A program made the translations under genes and the position numbers. Shown here piece after piece: positions 8,305-16,619 of a DNA stretch of 50,074 bases. Positions within the stretch are counted from its first letter, which is position 1. Each line of letters starts with the position of its first letter. The stretch lies in assembly GCA_020443325.1 (NCBI GenBank), contig JAGRIK010000179.1, forward strand, positions 1-50,074, given 5' to 3'. The DNA comes from Halioglobus sp. (lineage in GTDB: Bacteria > Pseudomonadota > Gammaproteobacteria > Pseudomonadales > Halieaceae). Under the pieces are notes generated by a model, which was not told the DNA's origin, did not search any database, and was given only the letters and a program-made list of their open reading frames with translations.

Positions 8305-9129
8305 GTGAACGATATTTTAGGATACAAGGGCAAATCCGTCGTCATTACCGGCGCCGCCTCAGGTATGGGCCAGGCCGCTGCACAACTGCTGGTTGATCTG
8401 GGCGCCGAGGTCTACGCACTCGATATCGCGCCGGTTACCGTGCCGGTTGCCAAAGCGATCAAAGTCGATATGAAGGATCACGGTTCGATCGACGAAGCGG
8501 TGGCGGCCTTGCCGCAAAAAATTTATGCGCTGTTCAACTGCGCGGGCGTGCCCAGCCCGCCATTTTCGGCGAAGGATACGGTTTTGATCAATTTTGTCGG
8601 CCTGCGCTACCTCACCGACTCGCTGATTCCGCGCATCGAGGATTGTGGCGGCATAGCATCCATTGCCTCGACGGCGGGTATGGCCTGGCGACCGAAGCTG
8701 GAGAAGGTGCAGGAATTCCTCGCGCTGGACAATTCGCAGGAGGCAGCCACGCAGTGGATGTCCGATAACCCGAAGGACTGCGCAGACGGCTACGGCTTTT
8801 CCAAGCAGTGCATCATCGTGTACACCATGCAGAGTGCGAAGGCACTGGCAGCCCGCAATATCCGTATCAACTGTATTTCACCATCACCGACAGACAGTGG
8901 CTTTATGGACAAGCTCAAGGGCGAGGGGCAGATGCCAGCTGAGGCAATCGACCTGTTCCTGCCATCCAATGGACGCTACGCAACCGGTGCCGAGATGGGC
9001 GAGCCCCTCGTGCTGCTGAACAGCAGGCTGGCCAGCTTCGTGAGCGGCAATAATCTGCCGGTGGACTTCGGTTACTGCGCCGAGTTGTTCATGGGGCAGC
9101 GCGATGACTTGCTGGGGATCACCGCCTAG
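8305..9129 (+). CDS. Short-chain dehydrogenase/reductase (coniferyl-alcohol / 3-alpha-HSD-like)
   Basis: This 274-residue classical SDR has the NAD(P)-binding TGAASGMG at 15-22, NCAG at about 78-81, a catalytic serine near 122 in SIASTAG, and the YGFSK active-site pair Tyr163/Lys167. Asp40 (ALDIA) after the second strand favours NAD(H). The insert between the serine and the tyrosine and the overall pattern recall the coniferyl-alcohol dehydrogenase / 3-alpha-hydroxysteroid dehydrogenase branch, so oxidation of a secondary or benzylic alcohol is likely; the substrate is unproven. The GTG start is supported by AGGAGAG 6 bp upstream. It sits between the SnoaL-like and first LLM genes in one orientation. 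Confidence 0.85.
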   Translation: MNDILGYKGKSVVITGAASGMGQAAAQLLVDLGAEVYALDIAPVTVPVAKAIKVDMKDHGSIDEAVAALPQKIYALFNCAGVPSPPFSAKDTVLINFVGLRYLTDSLIPRIEDCGGIASIASTAGMAWRPKLEKVQEFLALDNSQEAATQWMSDNPKDCADGYGFSKQCIIVYTMQSAKALAARNIRINCISPSPTDSGFMDKLKGEGQMPAEAIDLFLPSNGRYATGAEMGEPLVLLNSRLASFVSGNNLPVDFGYCAELFMGQRDDLLGITA

Positions 9130-9144
9130 CGCGTTTGCCACGGA

Positions 9145-9163
9145 AGGCCGCCTTTTGCGGCCT
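9145..9163 (+). terminator. GC-rich stem-loop between SDR and LLM genes
   Basis: AGGCCGC and GCGGCCT form a 7-bp perfect stem with a CTTTT loop. There is no downstream T-run, so it is at best a weak or Rho-assisted terminator, or an mRNA processing or stability element inside the cluster. Confidence 0.35.
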
Positions 9164-9188
9164 GTTGATCTGATACCGGAGTGTGAGC

Positions 9189-10235
9189 ATGAGTATGCAA
9201 GAGTTCCCCGAGTTGAGTTGTTATCTGCTGCCGGGACATTCGCAAACACCCGCGGATGCAAAACACCAGGCGCAGCAGGCTGAGGCGTTGGGGCTCGGCC
9301 GAGTTTGGCTGTCCGAGCGGTTTGATGTCAAGGATGCCGGTGTTATCTGCGCGGCCGCGCTGGCCGTTACCGATCGTATCGAGGTGGCCACAGCAGCGAC
9401 CAACCTGCATACCCGGCACCCTCATGTGCTGGCGACAATGTGCAGTTCCCTGCACTACCTCTCAGATGGGCGCTTTACGTTGGGGTTGGCCCGTGGGGTC
9501 GCCATCCGCAACCAGTTGATGGGCCTGGAGCCAGTGGGGAACAAACAGATGCAGGAGGGGCTCGATATCCTGCGCACACTCTGGCGGGGAGAAAAAGTGA
9601 TGGGGTATAACGGCCCCATGGGCAATCTCCCCTACCTCAGCAGTGGCGATTGGCTGGATGCCGATATACCGGTTTATTTTGTCGGCTTTGGCATGAAGAG
9701 CCTGGCCTTCGCGGGCCAACATTTCGACGGCGTTCACCTGCATACGTTTATCACTCCACACGGCCTCCAGCGCGCCCGTTCGGCGGTGGAGGAGGGTGCG
9801 CAGAAAGCGGGTCGCGATGCCAGCGACGTACGCATCTGCACAGTGATGGCGACAGTGCTGGAACCGGATCGGGAGGCACACCTGAGGAAGCTGGTTGCAC
9901 GGATGGCAACCTATATGCAGGCGCCCGGCTACGCCGAAATGCTGGTGACGCTGAACGAGTGGGACCCGCAAGTACTGGAAGACTTTCGGGCACATCCTGT
10001 GGTCACCTCAATGCTGGGCGGGATAGACAGTGTCGCCACCCTCGAACAACTGGAAGACATTGAGAAGCTGATACCCGAGGAGTGGTTGTCGGCCGCGGCG
10101 GTCGGCAGTGCGGAGGAATGTGCCGCGCGGCTGGTACAGGAACTCGACGGCGGAGCAGACGAAGTGTGTATTCACGGCTCAACGCCCGATGAATTTTCTG
10201 CGGTGATCGACGCCTACCGCGCGTTAAAAAAATAA
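9189..10235 (+). CDS. LLM-class oxidoreductase (F420/FMN type), first of three
   Basis: This 348-residue luciferase-like TIM-barrel protein has QAEALGLGRVWLSERF near the N-terminus and LSDGRFTLGLARG, the flavin/F420-binding region of the family, near residue 95. It resembles the mycobacterial MSMEG_2249-type subfamily as I recall it. Members use F420 or FMN to oxidise alcohols, reduce activated C=C bonds, or act as monooxygenases. The cofactor cannot be fixed from sequence alone. The ATG at 9189 is preferred over the GTG two codons earlier because GGAG then stands 7 bp upstream. The stop lies 14 bp before the kinase start, so the two are co-transcribed. Confidence 0.8.
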   Translation: MSMQEFPELSCYLLPGHSQTPADAKHQAQQAEALGLGRVWLSERFDVKDAGVICAAALAVTDRIEVATAATNLHTRHPHVLATMCSSLHYLSDGRFTLGLARGVAIRNQLMGLEPVGNKQMQEGLDILRTLWRGEKVMGYNGPMGNLPYLSSGDWLDADIPVYFVGFGMKSLAFAGQHFDGVHLHTFITPHGLQRARSAVEEGAQKAGRDASDVRICTVMATVLEPDREAHLRKLVARMATYMQAPGYAEMLVTLNEWDPQVLEDFRAHPVVTSMLGGIDSVATLEQLEDIEKLIPEEWLSAAAVGSAEECAARLVQELDGGADEVCIHGSTPDEFSAVIDAYRALKK

Positions 10236-10249
10236 CAGGAGTGTTGCAA

Positions 10250-11317
10250 ATGGTGGATGTCGTTACCCAGCCAGACCTGGTCACAGCCGATTGGATGACC
10301 GCGGCCCTGCGCCAATCCGGACACCTTCAAAACGGCGTGGTGAGAAATTTACAGTACAGGATCATAGGTACTGGGAAAATGGGTGATAACGCCCGGTTTA
10401 CACTGGATTATGAGGGCGAGCAAGCGTCTTCTCCCGATACCGTCATCATCAAATTTCCCGCCGAGGATGAGACAACACGGCAGATCGCGGGCCTGCAGGG
10501 CGCGTACTACAACGAGGTGATGTTTTATCGCCATCTAGCGGGCCGCACCGATATGCGCACCCCGGCCATCTATGCCAATGAGATTTCCGACGATCGCCTT
10601 ACCTTTACCACTGTGATGGAAGACATGGCGCCCGCGGAGCCGGGTAGCCAGTTGATTGGTGAGTCGATAGAACACGCTCGCCTTGCGCTGCGTGAGTCGG
10701 CGAAACTGGCGGCCGCTTTTTACGGTGACGAGAGTGTCGGGGAGTTCGATTTTGTGATGGCGCAGGCGCGGGATGACGGTGGCGCTTTCGCGCAGACCCT
10801 GTTGCAGGACAACTGGCCTAAGTTCCTCCAGCGATTCGGCCACGGGCTGAACGCCGAATGCGAGGCGTTTGCCGCCAACTATGTAAACCATCACACGACA
10901 TTTGCCACGCGCTTCCAGGGCCCCAAGACTTTGGCCCACGCGGACTTTCGCAGTGAGAACCTGCTGTTCACTGGCAATGAGGCGGTCTGCACCGTGGATT
11001 GGCAGACCACTATGGAGAGTAGCCCGTTAACCGATCTCGCTTATTTTATGGGCGGCAGCGTCGATACCAATGATCGCCGCGCGTGGGAGCAGGACCTGGT
11101 TCGCGAGTACCGGGAGGAACTGGCCCGCCTGGGCGTGGGTCTGGACTACGATGCCTGTTGGGAGCAATACCGTGAACAGGCGATGCACGGGTTGATGATC
11201 TCGATCCTTGGCGCGAGTTTCTCCGAGGCCGACGAGCGCGGTGATGCCATGTTCCTGACAATGATTCAGCGACACCTGCAGCACTGCGTGGATATGGATG
11301 CCGGAAGTTTCCTTTAA
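10250..11317 (+). CDS. Aminoglycoside-phosphotransferase / CHK-like kinase
   Basis: This 355-residue protein has the APH/choline-kinase fold. A nucleotide-binding lysine is at about 68 (VIIKF), the catalytic loop is HADFRSENL at 230-238 (Asp232, Asn237), and the metal-binding VDWQ is at 249-252. It is closest in style to the CHK/ecdysteroid-kinase-like group found in catabolic clusters of marine Proteobacteria and Actinobacteria, which phosphorylate hydroxyl groups of small hydrophobic molecules. That function is inferred; antibiotic resistance is unlikely from context. The ATG is chosen because AGGAG lies 8 bp upstream. Its end precedes the MaoC start by only about 20 bp. Confidence 0.8.
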   Translation: MVDVVTQPDLVTADWMTAALRQSGHLQNGVVRNLQYRIIGTGKMGDNARFTLDYEGEQASSPDTVIIKFPAEDETTRQIAGLQGAYYNEVMFYRHLAGRTDMRTPAIYANEISDDRLTFTTVMEDMAPAEPGSQLIGESIEHARLALRESAKLAAAFYGDESVGEFDFVMAQARDDGGAFAQTLLQDNWPKFLQRFGHGLNAECEAFAANYVNHHTTFATRFQGPKTLAHADFRSENLLFTGNEAVCTVDWQTTMESSPLTDLAYFMGGSVDTNDRRAWEQDLVREYREELARLGVGLDYDACWEQYREQAMHGLMISILGASFSEADERGDAMFLTMIQRHLQHCVDMDAGSFL

Positions 11318-11336
11318 TGCTTTGCAAGAGAGGCCA

Positions 11337-11822
11337 ATGTCAGTAACGACAGAACCCAAACCGTTCTATTACGATGACTATGTCGTCGGTGATGAGCACC
11401 CGTGTGCCACCTATGCGGTGGAGCGCGATGAGATTATCGCATTTGCCAGCAAGTGGGATCCCCAGCCGTGGCACATCGATGAGAGCGCCGCCAGGGAGTC
11501 GTATTTCGGCGGGCTGACAGCGTGCTCGGCACATATCTTCTCGATTTTCTGCATCACCAGCCAGCAGTGGCAGAGTGGCGTACAGCAGATGGCGATCGCC
11601 GGGTTGGGGTTTGATAACCTGCGGATGCACAAGCCTGTTTATGCGGGCGATACCCTGCGCTGCGTTACGCTGGTGGAGGACAAACGTGAGTCCAGGTCCA
11701 ATCCCGCCGGTGGCATCTGTGTGTGCGGGGTCAAACTGATCAACCAGCACGACGAGGTTGTTTTCAGTGTCAGCGCATCGACCATGATGATGAAGGACCC
11801 GGCCAGGAACAGCAGTGTGTAA
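11337..11822 (+). CDS. MaoC-like (R)-hydratase / dehydratase
   Basis: This 161-residue hot-dog-fold protein has the MaoC/hydratase-2 pattern: an early strand VVGDEHPCATYAVERDEI, the active-site segment WDPQPWHIDESAARESYFGG (catalytic Asp and His spaced by four residues), and a C-terminal sheet VYAGDTLRCVTLVEDKRES. Such enzymes hydrate 2-enoyl-CoA or similar alkenes. The internal ATG at 11337 with GAGAGG upstream fits better than a farther GTG that would lie inside the kinase gene. Together with the crotonase gene downstream it points to a CoA-ester stage in the pathway. Confidence 0.8.
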   Translation: MSVTTEPKPFYYDDYVVGDEHPCATYAVERDEIIAFASKWDPQPWHIDESAARESYFGGLTACSAHIFSIFCITSQQWQSGVQQMAIAGLGFDNLRMHKPVYAGDTLRCVTLVEDKRESRSNPAGGICVCGVKLINQHDEVVFSVSASTMMMKDPARNSSV

Positions 11823-11864
11823 TCCGCGCGACTCGACCAGCGGTCTGTGGGGTTAGTGTGCTGT

Positions 11865-11882
11865 ATCGGTAAAAAAACCGAT
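11865..11882 (+). terminator. Possible weak terminator after MaoC gene
   Basis: ATCGGT and ACCGAT pair around an A-rich loop; a GTTGGTTTTTCT stretch follows a few bases later. The stem is short (6 bp) and the T-run (five) is offset, so this is weak. It lies in the 174-bp gap before the enoyl-CoA hydratase gene, the largest break inside the cluster. Confidence 0.3.
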
Positions 11883-11996
11883 GTTGGTTTTTCTATCCAG
11901 CCTCGCCCGTGATATTTTCCAGCGCCCGGCTAAACATGGTATTCATGGCGAAAGATACGTTACGATCTTCCCTCACATTTATTCCAGGAGACCGGC

Positions 11997-12806
11997 GTGG
12001 CAGATCTACTCGTCGACAAGCACCAGGGCATCATGACCCTCACGCTCAACCGGCCCGAGGCACGCAACGCCTTCAGCCCGGAATTGCTGATCCTGCTGTG
12101 TGAGGCCTGGCATGAGTATCGCGATGACAAATCGCTGCGCGTGGCGGTTTTGACGGGTGCGGGAGACGTGGCGTTTACGGCCGGCGGTGACCTCAAGATA
12201 CTGATGCCGCTGTTCACCGGGGCGAGGCAAGCCGAAACAGAGGTGGAAAAGCACTTTATGGCGGATATTGTGCGCATCATGTCCGCCGCGCTTTTGCGCC
12301 CTTTCGAGCTGTACAAGCCGGTGATCGCCGCGGTGAATGGTTATGCCCTGGCCGGGGGTACTGAAATACTCCAGTCTACGGATATACGCATCGCATCGGA
12401 GAACGCTACCTTCGGCCTCACCGAGGTCCAGCGTGGGCTGGTGCCGGGCGGTGGCTCGATGGTGCGCCTGGCGCGCCAGATTCCCTACTGCAAGGCCATG
12501 GAGATGCTGCTTACCGGAGACCGACTGTCGGCAGAGGAAGCTTGGCGAATTGGTTTCATTAACGAGGTGGTGCCGCCCGAGCGCCTCATGCCACGCACAT
12601 TTGAATTCGCCGAACGCCTGGCGAGAAACGCGCCGCTGGCCATGCAGGCCTGTAAGGAGACGGTGCTGCGTACCAGCGGTATGGAACTCGATGCCGCCTA
12701 TACACTGGAGCACGAACTCTCACAGGTGGTGATGGCATCGAAGGACGCTCGCGAGGGCCCGCGCGCATTTGCAGAGAAGCGCGAACCGAATTACACCGGC
12801 GAGTAG
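11997..12806 (+). CDS. Enoyl-CoA hydratase/isomerase family protein
   Basis: This 269-residue crotonase-superfamily enzyme retains the oxyanion-hole regions (GAGDVAFTAGGDLK at 54-67; ALAGGTEIL at 117-125) and both glutamates aligned with the hydratase catalytic pair: Glu123 in GGTEIL and Glu143 in GLTEVQRGLVPGGG. That supports true hydratase (or isomerase) activity on a CoA thioester rather than a specialised hydrolase. A GTG start with AGGAG 6 bp upstream. It is followed after 38 bp by the second LLM gene, so beta-oxidation-like removal of a side chain or ring-opening product is a reasonable role within the cluster. Confidence 0.88.
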   Translation: MADLLVDKHQGIMTLTLNRPEARNAFSPELLILLCEAWHEYRDDKSLRVAVLTGAGDVAFTAGGDLKILMPLFTGARQAETEVEKHFMADIVRIMSAALLRPFELYKPVIAAVNGYALAGGTEILQSTDIRIASENATFGLTEVQRGLVPGGGSMVRLARQIPYCKAMEMLLTGDRLSAEEAWRIGFINEVVPPERLMPRTFEFAERLARNAPLAMQACKETVLRTSGMELDAAYTLEHELSQVVMASKDAREGPRAFAEKREPNYTGE

Positions 12807-12844
12807 CCAGAACTTCTATTCATTTTTTAAAAGAGAAAAACATT

Positions 12845-13861
12845 ATGAAAATCGACGCTTCAATGCTGGTCAGCAACCCCGTGGATGCGATAGAGCAGGG
12901 CAGGGAGTTGGAGGCTGCCGGGTTCGATGGGCTCTATACCTTTGAGGGCCCGCACGATCCCTTCCTGCCGCTTGCGATGGCTGCGCAGGGTACTGAGCGC
13001 GCCGAGCTGATTACCGCCATCGCTGTGGCGTTCTCACGTAACCCCATGACACTGGCCAACCTCGGCTACGATATGCAGTTGCTGAGCAAGGGGCGTTTTA
13101 TCCTCGGCCTGGGGACGCAGATAAAGCCCCACATTGAGAAGCGCTTCAGCATGACCTGGTCGAAGCCGGCCTCGCGCATGCGGGAAATGGTGCAGGCGAT
13201 TCGCGCCATCTGGGATTGCTGGGAAGGCAACAGCAAGCTGGATTTTCGCGGCGAGTTCTACACGCACACAATAATGAACCAGAACTTTAACCCCGGTCCA
13301 CACCCCATCGGCCTGCCCAAGATCTACCTTGCCGGCTTCGGCGAGAAAATGGTGCAGGTGTGTGGCGAGGTCGGCGATGGCTTCCTCGTGCACCCACTCA
13401 ATACCCGTAAGTTCTTGCTGGAATACTCACTGCCGGCCCTGCAAAAGGGTCTGGATATCGCCGGGCGCTCGCGCGACAGCTTTGATGTGTCCGTTCAATG
13501 CCTGACTGCGATAGGTAACACGGAACAGGAGCTGGAGCAGTCCAGGTCGATGGTGCGCCATATGATCGGCTTCTACGGGTCTACCCCGGCCTACCGACCC
13601 GCCCTCGATGCCGAGGGACTGGGTGAATTGCAGCCCGAACTCAACCGACTGTCAAAGGAGGGCGACTGGGCGGGGATGTCCGCACTGGTGACCGACGAGG
13701 TGCTGGATACCATCGCTATCTGTGGTACGCCCGACGAGGTGGCACGCAAACTGGTGGATCGTTACGGCGATATCGCCCAGCGCATCAGCCCTGTCGGTTA
13801 CACCACCGACAAGGAAGTGGCCAAGGCCATGGTTGTCGCATTGAAGAAGGTGCTGGATTAA
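12845..13861 (+). CDS. LLM-class F420-dependent-type oxidoreductase, second of three
   Basis: This 338-residue LLM protein has the hallmark GRFILGLGTQIKPHIEKRF that I associate with the MSMEG_2256-type subfamily (TIGR03617), whose mycobacterial members use cofactor F420. Other family features are IYLAGFGEKMVQVCGEVGDGFLVHP and CGTPDEVARKLVDRYGD. Use of F420 in this organism is inferred from the family only; an FMN-dependent version cannot be excluded. It is co-directional with its neighbours, with a 62-bp gap to the third LLM gene. A purine-rich AAGAGAAAAA precedes the ATG. Confidence 0.8.
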   Translation: MKIDASMLVSNPVDAIEQGRELEAAGFDGLYTFEGPHDPFLPLAMAAQGTERAELITAIAVAFSRNPMTLANLGYDMQLLSKGRFILGLGTQIKPHIEKRFSMTWSKPASRMREMVQAIRAIWDCWEGNSKLDFRGEFYTHTIMNQNFNPGPHPIGLPKIYLAGFGEKMVQVCGEVGDGFLVHPLNTRKFLLEYSLPALQKGLDIAGRSRDSFDVSVQCLTAIGNTEQELEQSRSMVRHMIGFYGSTPAYRPALDAEGLGELQPELNRLSKEGDWAGMSALVTDEVLDTIAICGTPDEVARKLVDRYGDIAQRISPVGYTTDKEVAKAMVVALKKVLD

Positions 13862-13923
13862 ACAGGCGCGCCTGCCAACGCCCTGTTCCATACGTTCGGG
13901 ATCACTGATCCAGAGGTGTAAGC

Positions 13924-14820
13924 ATGTCAAAAACCGTTGAAGTGTGTGTCGGTCTCTACGGGATGGAGGGGATTTGCGGCGGCATGGGAGGGGCGATCCA
14001 GGCGATGAAGCTCGCCGAGGATTGTGGCATCGACCAGGTCAGCATCACCGACCATGTGGTAATGGGCACGAAAACGGACAAGTACCCTTACGGTGAATTT
14101 CCGTCCCCGCCCGCTGCTCCCTGGTATGAGCCACATACGGTGTTGTCCGCGATCGCGGGCGCAACGCAGCGCATCAAATTGTCCGCCGGGGTCATCATCA
14201 GCCCACTGCGTTCCGCGGTGCTGTTTGCCAAGCAGATGGCGACGCTGGATGTGATTTCCGGCGGCCGTGTGCAGATCGGCGTCGGCAGCGGCTGGCAGCG
14301 TGAGGAATTTGAGGCCTCGGGCCTGGATTTTGACAATCGCTACCAGATGCTGGAGGACCAGATCCGCGCGTGTCGCGCGTTGTGGACGCAGGAGTCGGTC
14401 AGCCTCGATCTGGAAACGGTCAAACTGGATACCATTTACTGCCATCCGCTTCCGCAGCAGGCCCGCCTTCCTGTCTGGTTCGGGCTCAAGCCACTGGCCA
14501 GAAATGCGCAACGCATTGCCGAACTGGGTGACGGCTGGATTCCGATCGTACAGGATCCGGATGAGATCGCGCGCGGCATAGACACGCTTCACAGGGCATT
14601 TGAACAGGCGGGGCGCAAGCCGGGAGAGCTGGCCGTGCGCGCGATGCCCAGCGTAGTCTTCGGCGCGGGAGGTGTGCCTGACCTGGAGGCCACGCTGGCA
14701 GGAGCCCAGGCCTATATCGATGCCGGCGCGACCTGTCTTGAATTCCTGCCGCTGTACTTCGCACAGGATAGCGGGCAACTGGAGAGTGTGTTCCGCGCCA
14801 TCGCCAGTGTGAAGGGCTGA
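13924..14820 (+). CDS. LLM-class F420-dependent-type oxidoreductase, third of three
   Basis: This 298-residue LLM protein carries GGRVQIGVGSGWQREEF, the signature of the Rv2161c-type subfamily (TIGR03619), and ends with a barrel segment TCLEFLPLYFAQDSGQLESV. AGAGGTG precedes the ATG. It is the last gene of the catabolic run and ends 8 bp before the 184-bp inverted-repeat element. Three LLM enzymes from different subfamilies, only distantly similar to each other, suggest separate redox steps rather than recent duplication. Confidence 0.8.
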   Translation: MSKTVEVCVGLYGMEGICGGMGGAIQAMKLAEDCGIDQVSITDHVVMGTKTDKYPYGEFPSPPAAPWYEPHTVLSAIAGATQRIKLSAGVIISPLRSAVLFAKQMATLDVISGGRVQIGVGSGWQREEFEASGLDFDNRYQMLEDQIRACRALWTQESVSLDLETVKLDTIYCHPLPQQARLPVWFGLKPLARNAQRIAELGDGWIPIVQDPDEIARGIDTLHRAFEQAGRKPGELAVRAMPSVVFGAGGVPDLEATLAGAQAYIDAGATCLEFLPLYFAQDSGQLESVFRAIASVKG

Positions 14821-14828
14821 CGGGCATC

Positions 14829-15012
14829 GGTAGTGGCTCAGTTTGAAATTTAGCGTGAGTTGAGAGCCTGAGGGGCAGGGTGGTGGTCAGGACCGTGTGG
14901 CGACAGGACGTCGCCACCCGAGCCTGCACATGGATGTGCGCTTTTTGGCGTGTCCTGACCACCACCCTGCCCCTCAGGCTCGTGCCGCCAAATTTCAAAC
15001 TGAGCCACTACC
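14829..15012. repeat. 184-bp nested inverted-repeat element (MITE/REP-like)
   Basis: The outer arms are a perfect 23-bp inverted repeat (14829-14851 and 14990-15012, GGTAGTGGCTCAGTTTGAAA...). Inside is a perfect 30-bp inverted repeat (14864-14893 and 14952-14981). The 58-bp centre has two further hairpins: GTGGCGAC/GTCGCCAC and GCACAT/ATGTGC. The whole can fold as a branched cruciform. No coding content and no clear target-site duplication are visible. It lies between convergent genes and provides the last codons and the stop of the GmhA-like gene. It may also act as a bidirectional terminator. Confidence 0.9.
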
Positions 15013-15606
15013 CCGCGGATCGTCGAATAACGCCAGCTCAACCATCGCGCACAGGGTGTGCCCTATCACGATATGCGCCTCCTGAATCCTCGGGGTATCA
15101 CCACTGGGGACACAGATACAGTGGTCGCACAGGTCGCGCATCTTGCCCCCGCTTTCACCGGTCAGCCCGATGCTCGTGATGCCCTTCAGGCGCGCGGCCT
15201 CCAGCGCCATTAAAATATTCGGGCTGTTCCCCGAGGTCGATATACCCAGGAAGACATCACCCGCCTGGCCATTTGCCTCCAGCTGGCGGCGAAACAACTG
15301 GTCGTAGCCGTAGTCGTTGCCGACGGCTGTGAGAATCGAGGTATCTGTCGTCAGTGCCAGGGCGGGCAGGCCCGGTCGATCAAAGTTGAACCGGCTGACA
15401 AACTCTGCGGCGATATGCTGGGCATCTGCTGCACTGCCGCCATTGCCAGCCACCAGCAGTTTATTCCCCGCCTCGTAGCGATCGATCAGCAGGTGGCCGA
15501 TGTCCGTGATCTGCTGCAAAAACGGGGTATCGCCCAGGATACGCTGCTTGACCGCAACGGACGCCTGGAATTCGTTGACAACGTAACTCAGGTCGGGACG
15601 TTCCAT
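14995..15606 (-). CDS. gmhA: SIS-domain phosphoheptose isomerase (GmhA-like)
   Basis: This 203-residue SIS-domain protein matches GmhA: NGGSAADAQHIAAEFVSRF (56-73), SILTAVGNDYGYDQLF (90-105), GISTSGNSPN (121-130), and the C-terminal EAHIVIGH with the catalytic-type Glu and His. It should convert sedoheptulose 7-phosphate to D-glycero-D-manno-heptose 7-phosphate. The ATG at 15606 has GGAG 7 bp upstream and the start overlaps the kinase end by 19 bp, so the two are coupled. The last residues (GSGSV) and the TGA lie in the inverted-repeat element, so the native C-terminus may have been replaced, but only beyond the fold core. Confidence 0.8.
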   Translation of the reverse strand: MERPDLSYVVNEFQASVAVKQRILGDTPFLQQITDIGHLLIDRYEAGNKLLVAGNGGSAADAQHIAAEFVSRFNFDRPGLPALALTTDTSILTAVGNDYGYDQLFRRQLEANGQAGDVFLGISTSGNSPNILMALEAARLKGITSIGLTGESGGKMRDLCDHCICVPSGDTPRIQEAHIVIGHTLCAMVELALFDDPRGSGSV

Positions 15607-16619
15607 GCGCAAGCTCCATGTGGTTCAAACTGAAAAGGAACGACATCGCCGTCCAACTGGTTCAAGGCCCGGATCAATTGCACGCGCTCTACCGGGTCGA
15701 CAATAAAGACAATAAACCCGCCGCCGCCAGCACCGGAGACCTTCCCGGCCCAGGCGCCTGCTTCGCGCGCAATCCGCATAACCTCCTCGATCTCCGGGTT
15801 GCTTATCTTGTCGGCCAGGTTGCGCTTGGCCTCCCAGCTGCGGCCCAGTATTTCGCCGAAGCGGCGGATATTGCCACGCAGCAGCGCATCCTTCATCGCG
15901 CTCGCGTCCTGCTTGAGCTGGTGCACCGCCTCCACCGATTTTCCCTGTCCGGATTTAAAACTCTCGATCTGCTGGGCAATAATCATATCCGAGGAACGGG
16001 ACACACCGGTGTAATACAGGACTGTTGATGCCTCCAACTCACTCAGTATCCACTTCTTGATACGCAACGGGTTGACCGTAACCCGGTTGTGCTCATGGAA
16101 CTCCATAAAATTGACGCCACCGAACGTGGCCGCATACTGATCCTGTGCGCCACCTCTCAGCCCGATGTCCTGGCGCTCGATTTCGAAGGCCAGGTGCGCG
16201 ACATCGTATTCGCCCAGCGGCAAGTGCAGCAGCTCGGCAAACGCCGTGAGGATCGCGACGACCATTGTGGAGGATGAACCCAGGCCCGAGCCCGCCGGGG
16301 CATCTGAGTGCGTGCTTATTCTCAGCGAGAGCGGCTCACCGGCGTTAAAATCCCGGACAATCCGGTTGTACACGCCCTTGTGCAGGTCCAGCAGCCCATC
16401 ATAGGGGTAGCTCACCGCGCAGGGCGCACTGAATATCTCCTCGCGATCCGTCGCGACAAACGTAACGGTGCCATCATCACAGGGCTCGATCGTACAGTAC
16501 GAACTCAGGTTGATCGACGCGTTCAGGACAGCGCCACCGTAGAGATCACAATACGGTGCCACGTCGCTGCCGCCACCTGCCAGGCCGAGCCGCAGCGGTG
16601 CTTTTGACCTGATTAACAT
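15588..16619 (-). CDS. hddA: GHMP kinase, heptose 7-phosphate kinase (HddA-like)
   Basis: This 343-residue GHMP kinase has the N-terminal KAPLRLGLAGGGSDV typical of HddA and fucokinase-type enzymes, the ATP-binding DAPAGSGLGSSST at 106-118, and the C-terminal KVSGAGGGGFIVF. It is predicted to phosphorylate D-glycero-alpha-D-manno-heptose 7-phosphate at C1, giving the 1,7-bisphosphate. The neighbours (GmhA-like downstream, HddC-GmhB fusion about 2.5 kb away) support this over fucokinase. Its first 7 bp overlap the end of the upstream glycosyltransferase gene. Confidence 0.82.
   Translation of the reverse strand: MLIRSKAPLRLGLAGGGSDVAPYCDLYGGAVLNASINLSSYCTIEPCDDGTVTFVATDREEIFSAPCAVSYPYDGLLDLHKGVYNRIVRDFNAGEPLSLRISTHSDAPAGSGLGSSSTMVVAILTAFAELLHLPLGEYDVAHLAFEIERQDIGLRGGAQDQYAATFGGVNFMEFHEHNRVTVNPLRIKKWILSELEASTVLYYTGVSRSSDMIIAQQIESFKSGQGKSVEAVHQLKQDASAMKDALLRGNIRRFGEILGRSWEAKRNLADKISNPEIEEVMRIAREAGAWAGKVSGAGGGGFIVFIVDPVERVQLIRALNQLDGDVVPFQFEPHGACAWNVPT

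Noticed and set aside
10250..11317. Aminoglycoside resistance gene
   Set aside because: The APH-like fold is shared by many small-molecule kinases; the catabolic context and sequence style point to a CHK-type kinase.
13927..14778. 283-codon minus-strand frame
   Set aside because: Complete antisense shadow of the third LLM gene.
14829..15012. Insertion sequence of the IS21 or similar family
   Set aside because: The outer arm recalls terminal repeats of some IS elements, but there is no transposase, no target duplication, and the element is only 184 bp.
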